From positions 183,052-247,051 of the forward strand of contig CAUYUJ010015278.1 of the NCBI GenBank assembly GCA_963575745.1: a stretch of DNA of 64,000 bases. Direction: 5' to 3'. The notes below the pieces were generated by a model that was not told the DNA's origin, did not search any database, and saw only the letters and a list, made by a program, of their open reading frames with translations. How positions within the stretch are numbered: position 1 is the first letter of the stretch; every line of letters starts with the position of its first letter. This DNA is from Prorocentrum cordatum. Its lineage: Eukaryota; Sar; Dinophyceae; Prorocentrales; Prorocentraceae. This document shows positions 61,789 to 64,000 of the stretch, in pieces. Made by a program: the position numbers and the translations under genes.

Positions 61789-62560
61789 GAATGGAAGGGG
61801 GTAGTTTGCTAGGGGTCGGTTGGGCCGCCACTGACCATCGGGCCGCACCGTGCCGTCGGAATGACGGAATTGGATCGGCTCGGGGCGGCCGAGAAACATC
61901 ACTAATGTTTGCTTGTGATGTGCATGTGTGTGTTTGTGTCGACAAAACAAAACAAAACAAAACAAACTCCCAGGGTCGTAAAAAAGCACGGCTGGCAAGT
62001 GGGCCTATAATGCTCGGCCTCTGGGGGCCCTCGCCGGGCCGATGGATCCATCCAGCGGCGACGCAGCATGGAAAGCCGGTGCCCGCGGATGGATCGAGAC
62101 CTCCAGGAGGTCCACGTCACGAGAAAATCATGGCGCAAGGGGTTCGGGGATGGAGATCGGTCCAACCGGATCCAAACACGTCCTGGCGGGTGGGCGCGGG
62201 GGGGCCGCGGCCTCAGCGCGGTCGCCGCGAGGGCCGTGGGCGAGATGCGGTAGAACGTCTTCGACGACTGGCCCTCGCCCAGGGGGGCGGGTCAAGCCGA
62301 CAAGTGGGAGGCACCTCCCGGGAAGCCTGCATGCGAACGGTTGAGGGCTATGAAGCCCGATTGGGGGGCGGCGGAGCTGGATTCGCCCTACGGGCCCAAG
62401 ATCAAACCAGATGGCAAGCGGATTAAGCGGGATTGCGCGGAACTGGATGGCATATTCCGGTTCAGGCCAGTTCCCGACCATACTAGCGGCGTCGCCGAAT
62501 TCGGCCTCGCAGGAGTGGCATCCGATTGGCAGTCTTCCTAGGACGTCCACACCCCTCGTC

Positions 62561-62674
62561 ATCGCTATGTAAAGTCCCCGTGTATTTGTCGATTTCGTGC
62601 GTGTGTTTTTGCCCCATGATCCAGGATGCTCCTCGATTGTCCTCACCGAGGAACAAATACACACGGCCGAGCGA
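62561..62674. mobile_element. M2 foldback element, copy 3 (diverged)
   Basis: ATCGCTATGTAAAGTCCCCG...TGTATTTGT to ACAAATACACACGGCCGAGC. Interior GATTTCGTGCGTG and GATGCTCCTCGAT are shared with the other copies. Confidence 0.65.
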
Positions 62675-63619
62675 CGCGAAGACCCAGCACTGCAGTGGAA
62701 TAACGAACGCCAGGAGTCGAGCAGCAATGTCGGGGCAAGCCGCGCACCACGTGGCGGCCCAAGTGTTGCCTCGAGAGCATTCGTTCTGTAATCCCACCAG
62801 CCCTCTGGGCGCGAGCGGCTTGGAGCGTTTCCTCGACCAGCTCCTCCCTTCTCCCCTTTGGGGAAGGGTTTACCCCCCCTGCCCAATTCCCTCTGGACCT
62901 GGACGGGGCGACCCGCGACCCATTGGAGCATTCAATACGGCTTCGGTGAGAACGCACAAATGAATGCTTTCACACAGATTGTTGGCCTATGTTGGCCTGC
63001 CTCGGGGGGAATCCTAATATGGCCCCCACCCCCTTCTGTGATCGATCTCCTCCTAGATGGCCCCAATTCTGACTCCGGGGGGCCGGCAAATGGCTTTGGG
63101 GGGTACGGTGAGGGCATTGGATGCGGAACCGTTGGAAAAGGAATCCAGGGTCTGGAAGACGGTGGAACGGCAATCGTGGAGTGGCAATGGGCATCATCGC
63201 AACTCTCACGAGATCAGGAATCCTCCAGGGTCTGCAGCCTCCTGGGCAAACTCCTGGAGGAAAACCCCCACCGTAGCTGCGTCGCCAGCAGCGGACTTTC
63301 TCCGGCACCAGAGTCCTGGGGCGAGACTGGCGCACCACGTGCCCGGCTCGGGCGGCGCGTGCTCAGGAGGTCACATGCGAACACTACCCCACCACTCCAC
63401 GACTTCTAAGGGGGGGTGGGGTTCATTTCGCTCGGAAGGTCCCAAACGAACCCCCCCCCCCCCGCCGGGTGAGGGCGTCGCGTTCGCATGTGGCCTCTAA
63501 GTGCTGCCTCGCGCGACATACTACACGCTTGGCGCAGTCGGCTCACGCCTCGCCTGGCGCGCCGCCTGGAAGAGGCGGCCTACCCGCTCGACTCGCACCA
63601 CGGCTCTGCAGCGCCGGTC

Positions 63620-64000
63620 ATGGCGAAGGGGGGCCTGGCGAAGTGGGTCTGCAACCAGTGCGTCAATGTCTGGGGCCAACATGCCCACGGAGAAGGAGTG
63701 CAAGAAGCGCGGCCGGCATGATAACCTGCCATATCTACGTGATGTCAGCGAAAGACAGTGCACCCCTCGTCCTCTGCGCGTCAGGAGGCGCAGATCAAGG
63801 AGAGGGACGCTGAGCTGGCCAAGCTACGCCAGGAGGTTCGGCAGCTCAAGGCAGGGAAGAGGGGGAACGAGGATGACCTGGAGGAGGCTGCCCTGCGGGA
63901 CGACCTCGCCAAACTCAAGCATGACCTCGAGATGCTCGAGCAGCTCAAGATGCCTAAGAGTGAGGAGCTTGCGGCTGCCGAGGAGGCGGAGACCAAGACC
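63620..64000 (+). pseudogene. Start of a retroelement ORF1-like gene: zinc ribbon and coiled coil, frameshifted, cut by the right edge
   Basis: ATG 63620 opens MAKGGLAKWVCNQCVNVWGQ, with a CX2C that would begin a zinc ribbon. The frame then stops at 63720. After shifts the coding sense continues as YVMSAKDSAP (near 63740) and, from 63782 to the window end, as a clean coiled coil (QEAQIKERDAELAKLRQEV and onwards, 73 codons, Glu/Lys/Leu heptads). The order zinc ribbon then coiled coil matches the LINE ORF1 at 47982-46681, in the opposite orientation and with different sequence. At least two frameshifts suggest a decayed copy. Confidence 0.55.

Larger units (their letters stand above)
60152..63619. 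other. No convincing gene; lower-GC CATACC-rich DNA and foldback copies
   Basis: 60620-61050 is unusually AT-rich for the window, with CATACC/CATAAC short repeats. M2 and M3 copies follow, and an ACAAA pentanucleotide run lies at 61945-61965. A purine-rich patch (60150-60215) produces Gly/Arg/Glu frames. Confidence 0.45.

Overview
The window looks like nuclear DNA of a dinoflagellate. The clearest sign is a perfect 22-nt copy of the dinoflagellate trans-spliced leader on the minus strand at 48165-48186, at the 5' end of a non-LTR retroelement. GC-rich sequence, very long CTC/GGA and CT microsatellites, many small foldback elements, exons separated by repeat-filled introns, and a 100-N scaffold gap (18901-19000) agree with this. 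Species cannot be fixed from the sequence; an armoured core dinoflagellate such as Prorocentrum is a guess.

Left part (1-18.3 kb, plus strand). A multi-exon gene of an uncharacterised family (here 'family A', exons between about 1 and 7870) is followed by a repeat-rich stretch, a cytosine-5 DNA methyltransferase-like gene (11764-13344) flanked by two 388-bp direct repeats, and a gene of a second uncharacterised family ('family B', 15487-18290) with a CX2C-X29-CX2C zinc-binding signature and a long helical C-terminal part. 18.3-20.9 kb is microsatellite and minisatellite DNA with the gap.

Middle part (20.6-48.7 kb) is a set of nested insertions. A non-LTR retrotransposon (LINE) runs on the minus strand from the leader relic at 48186 to about 20925: zinc/coiled-coil ORF1, a second frame overlapping it, AP-type endonuclease, reverse transcriptase, RNase H. 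It lies between two CTC microsatellites, as if it had inserted into one array. It is itself split at 25396/44825 by a 19,428-bp element with about 77-bp terminal inverted repeats (TIRs, about 88% identical) and an 8-bp target duplication (GACGACAA). Removing the element and one target copy restores the endonuclease reading frame exactly. The element carries on its minus strand a second, divergent family A gene (44011-38941, with one in-frame TAG) and a second family B gene (30995-27013), in the same order as the left part. A and B therefore look like a recurring cassette, here mobilised by a large TIR transposon and in the left part associated with a DNA methyltransferase. I consider this the main discovery candidate.

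Right part (48.7-63.6 kb) has no convincing gene. It is a field of small foldback/MITE-like families (at least six, most in two or three copies), an 83-bp satellite (53147-53815) and microsatellites. The last 380 bases hold the frameshifted start of another retroelement ORF1 (zinc ribbon, then coiled coil) running off the right edge on the plus strand.

All family relations were judged by eye; exon borders are approximate because dinoflagellate splice sites are not reliably canonical.
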